DNA of 8,090 nt, from the NCBI GenBank assembly GCA_005888465.1, contig VAYJ01000068.1, positions 16,613 to 24,702 on the forward strand. Reading direction: 5' to 3'. Shown here in pieces: positions 5,830 to 8,090 of the stretch. The position numbers and the translations under genes are program-made. A model generated the notes under the pieces. It was not told where the DNA came from. It did no database searches and saw only the letters and a list, made by a program, of their open reading frames with translations. Each line of letters starts with the position of its first letter. Within the stretch, counting starts at the first letter, position 1. Source of the DNA: Actinomycetota bacterium. GTDB taxonomy: Bacteria; Actinomycetota; UBA4738.

Positions 5830-7772
5830 GTGAGCCTCCCAGTGCGTCCGCTTCTGACCGTTATCGGGCTGATCCTCGCCGTCTGGTTCGTTCGAGCCGT
5901 CGGGAGCAACGCCCAAACGGGGGCACCCCAAGAGTGGGTGACTCCGCAGGAGGTCTTGGTCCTCTTCAACGCGAGGTGGCCAGACGAGGACGGCAACTAC
6001 CGGTCGGACTCCCAGGACGTCGCCGAGTACTATGCGGCCCGACGCGGAATCCCGAGGGAGCACCTGCTGGGCCTGGCCGTGACCGAGCGCCAAAGCAAGC
6101 CCGACAATCTCGCGTATCCGGACTTCTTTCGGCGGGTCCTGGTCCCGACCCGACAGCGGCTCGCCGAGTTAGCCACGCGCGGAACGCACATCCATTACAT
6201 CGTCACGTGCTACGGCATGCCCCCGTGTGGCAACCCGCCGAGCACGACGCCCGCAGCCGCGCCTTGACGGGCTGGCTCGTGAACCTCGAGGAGAACTTCG
6301 ACGCGGGGTTCGACCGCGTCACAGGCAAACCTGGCCCGCGCAACGGCGCGTCGGCCGCGCCCGGAAGCGGGGCGCTCGGCACCGTTCTGGGTGACATCGC
6401 GCTGCCCTGGATGCGCGGCGCCTTCGATCGCCCCGAGCAGACGAGCTCCTTCAAGAGGCTACGCATGGCCTCCCCCGCGCGCCGCCAGAGCTATCTCGTC
6501 ACTCATCTCGGCGGCGAGACCCTCGAGACCACCCTGAGCCTCGTCGACAAGGCGCTCTATGCCGAGCGTTACCTCCAGAACTTCACCGGGCACCCAGCAC
6601 ATCCGTACTATGGTCGCGTCTGGCTCGATCACGATGGCGGAACCGGTGCCGGCCACCGGCCATCACTGCTCACCGCCGCCCTTTGGTTCAAGGGCCTGCT
6701 AAAGACATCAGTCTTCGCGCTGGCCAACCGGCCACAGCCCTGGTACCAAGGCCCACCGTGGGACGTGCGCATGGACAATGCCGAAGCTGAGATCGGAAGT
6801 CGGGATCCGAAAGACCCCGCGGCGCCGCTCCACGGGGCGACGGTCGGCGGCCTGATCGAGCGTGTCGATCCGACGACCCGCCTCGTCACCCTGGTCTCGA
6901 ACGGCGATCCAGCCCCGGCAGTCTACTTCCCGGCTGGCGAGATGGTCGAGTCCGCGGGCGGCGGGCGGGCGAAAGTCCTCACGCTCACTTCGCAGAACAC
7001 CCTAAAGCTCTCGACGGTCGACGGGTTCCGCCCGCGCGACACGGTGATGTGGCGGCAACCCACCGGCTTTCCGCTGACCGATGTCACCTTCTACTACGGC
7101 TATTACGGGCTGGCGCAGTACCATGATGTCTACCAATTCCGTGTGGGCGCGGTTGGCTCGCACATGGACAGCGGCTCCGTAGTCTGGGCCCGGGCCGCCA
7201 TGCGGCGCGGCATCACCGCGACGGCTGGTGCCGTGAGCGAACCCACGTCTGCCGGCGTGCCTTTCATGGCGAGCGCGTTCGCCGCCCTATCCAGCGGCCA
7301 TGACGTGGCCGAGGCCTTCTACTCCGCGATCCCGTTCAACACACGATGGAACACAGTCATCTTCGGCGACCCCCTGTACGCGCCCTTTCGGACCCGTGCC
7401 AAGCGTCCCGACGAAAGCCCCCCCGCGATCGAGCGACTCACGCTAGTTGCGCTCCGCTCGCCCAGTGGTGGTCAGCGCGTCCTGGTGAGCGCGCAGCTTG
7501 CCGGCGCCACGCCCGAGCAGGCGGACGACATCGCACTGTGGCAGATAGAGTATGGCCTCACGCCGGAGTACGGCAACCTGGTCCCCTACATCGAGTGGCC
7601 CGACCCTGGCGACGACAAGCTCAATCAGCACCGTCGCTACTTCTACACCCGGCGTTTCACCTACGAACTGGCGGACCTCCTGCCCAGCCGGGTGTATCAC
7701 GTTCGCATAAGCGCCCGGGACCCGTTCGGTAATGTGGGGACGGCCACGGAGACGGTCACCACTCTGCGCTGA
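5830..7772 (+). CDS. TIGR03790-family secreted protein, interrupted by an apparent one-base frameshift
   Basis: The coding frame starting at GTG 5830 is real up to the C run at 6220-6224, then terminates at TGA 6265-6267; the same protein continues in the -1 frame to TGA 7770-7772. Joined, it gives about 647 residues. Residues 1-28 are a signal peptide (hydrophobic core LLTVIGLILAVWF, likely cleavage after SNA), so it is exported. EVLVLFNARW (41-50), DVAEYYAARRGIP (63-75) and HIHYIVTCYGMPP (120-132) fit the start of TIGR03790 proteins; GYYGLAQY (from 424), RRGITATAGAVSEP and FGDPLY (512-517) fit its C-terminal half. From memory this family occurs only in exosortase-bearing genomes; its activity is unknown. 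Residues about 338-410 look like an inserted beta-rich segment, and about 530-647 resemble a fibronectin III-like domain. GTG 5842 is an alternative start. It may be a pseudogene, or the shift may be a sequencing error. Confidence 0.85.
6220..6224 (+). other. Frameshift site (five-C run)
   Basis: Upstream the frame reads Tyr-Gly-Met-Pro-Pro. With one more C the sequence would read Met-Pro-Pro-Val-Trp-Gln-Pro and continue in the good downstream frame starting at GTG 6225. As written, the frame continues Cys-Gly-Asn-Pro and stops at 6265-6267. A single missing C in this run is the simplest explanation. Confidence 0.8.
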
Positions 7773-7807
7773 CGATCAACCGCCTCTCCTTCTTCACGGC
7801 CGTTGCC
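7773..7807. other. Convergent gap without clear terminator
   Basis: Thirty-five bases separate the converging stop codons. A short palindrome, ACGGCCGT (about 7797-7804), is present, but I see no stable hairpin followed by a T run on either strand. Confidence 0.4.
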
Positions 7808-8090
7808 TTAGCCGCCCTGAGATTCGCGCGCCCACTGGGCCCGTCCCCCGTACTGTTCGAACCACTCCCCTAGCATGAGGAGATTCCACAGGATCGCTCC
7901 ATGGCTCCTTCCGTGGTCGTGCTCTTGAATCAGCGTCCGTACCGCCCCGCGGTTGACGATCCCCAGGTCCGTGAGCGCCGAACCCAGCACCCGTTCCTGC
8001 ACCATGGGCCGGAGCTCGGTGCGCAGCCACTCATCGATCGGAAGGCTGAAACCCATTTTCGCGCGGTCGAGAAAGCCCGGAGGGAACATG
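7808..8090 (-). CDS. Asparagine synthase (glutamine-hydrolysing)-like amidotransferase, C-terminal end
   Basis: The last 93 or so residues of a protein that enters from the right edge; TAA is at 7808-7810. The segment FLDRAKMGFSLPIDEWL matches the conserved Arg-x-Lys-x-Gly-Phe-x-x-Pro element near the end of the synthase domain of AsnB-type enzymes, followed by the usual alpha-helical tail ending in ILWNLLMLGEWFEQY, which resembles the W-x-L-L-x-L-x-x-W pattern of the family. The Met at 8089 is an internal residue, not the start; the glutaminase and ATP-binding domains lie outside the window. AsnB-like amidotransferases are common in polysaccharide and exosortase-associated loci, where they probably amidate sugar acids or peptides rather than make asparagine; which applies here cannot be decided. 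Transcribed towards the TIGR03790-like gene. Confidence 0.87.
   Translation of the reverse strand, partial: MFPPGFLDRAKMGFSLPIDEWLRTELRPMVQERVLGSALTDLGIVNRGAVRTLIQEHDHGRSHGAILWNLLMLGEWFEQYGGRAQWARESQGG

Noticed and set aside
5382..5996. Minus-strand open frame of 204 codons
   Set aside because: Antisense across the methyltransferase and the start of the TIGR03790-like gene, no motifs.
5934..6224. N-terminal extension of the downstream frame of the TIGR03790-like gene
   Set aside because: Gly/Arg/Pro-rich out-of-frame translation; the real N-terminus with signal peptide is in the 5830 frame.
6643..6659. Inverted repeat CCGGTG / CACCGG
   Set aside because: Inside coding sequence in very GC-rich DNA; likely chance.
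1..8090. CRISPR array, tRNA, rRNA, insertion sequence
   Set aside because: No spaced direct repeats, cloverleaf, rRNA-like sequence or transposase frame was seen.

Overview
This window looks like part of an envelope or exopolysaccharide biosynthesis region from a GC-rich bacterium. It encodes two glycosyltransferases, two SAM-dependent methyltransferases, a fused two-domain NAD(P)-dependent sugar-type oxidoreductase, a secreted protein that I recognise as TIGR03790 family, and the C-terminal end of an asparagine synthetase-type amidotransferase. From memory, TIGR03790 proteins occur only in genomes that carry exosortase. I therefore infer a Gram-negative (or similar) organism with an exosortase/PEP-CTERM type envelope system. 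No exosortase and no PEP-CTERM tail is visible here, and I cannot name a taxon.

Layout from left to right: 1-851 (-) holds the N-terminal 283 residues of a GT4 glycosyltransferase that runs off the left edge. About 300 bases of non-coding DNA follow. 1160-1909 (+) is a class I methyltransferase with clearly lower GC than the rest. 1943-2944 (-) is a second GT-B glycosyltransferase, convergent with it. A short divergent spacer (2945-3028) precedes a tight plus-strand block: 3029-5119 (Gfo/Idh/MocA oxidoreductase fused to an extended SDR), 5124-5810 (a methyltransferase with an IDADH motif) and 5830-7772 (the TIGR03790-like secreted protein, split by an apparent one-base frameshift at a C run). 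After a 35-base convergent gap, 7808-8090 (-) is the C-terminus of an asparagine synthase-like protein that enters from the right edge.

Working together (inference): the fusion protein probably modifies a sugar or sugar nucleotide by oxidation/reduction, the methyltransferases decorate the sugar or glycan, the glycosyltransferases assemble it, and the asparagine synthase-like amidotransferase may amidate it. The TIGR03790-like protein is exported and may process or bind envelope products. The three plus-strand genes of the main block all use non-ATG starts (TTG, TTG, GTG). Points deserving attention are the oxidoreductase-SDR fusion, the frameshift in the TIGR03790-like gene together with its extra internal and C-terminal domains, the nine-G run inside a methyltransferase, and the compositionally distinct methyltransferase at 1160-1909.
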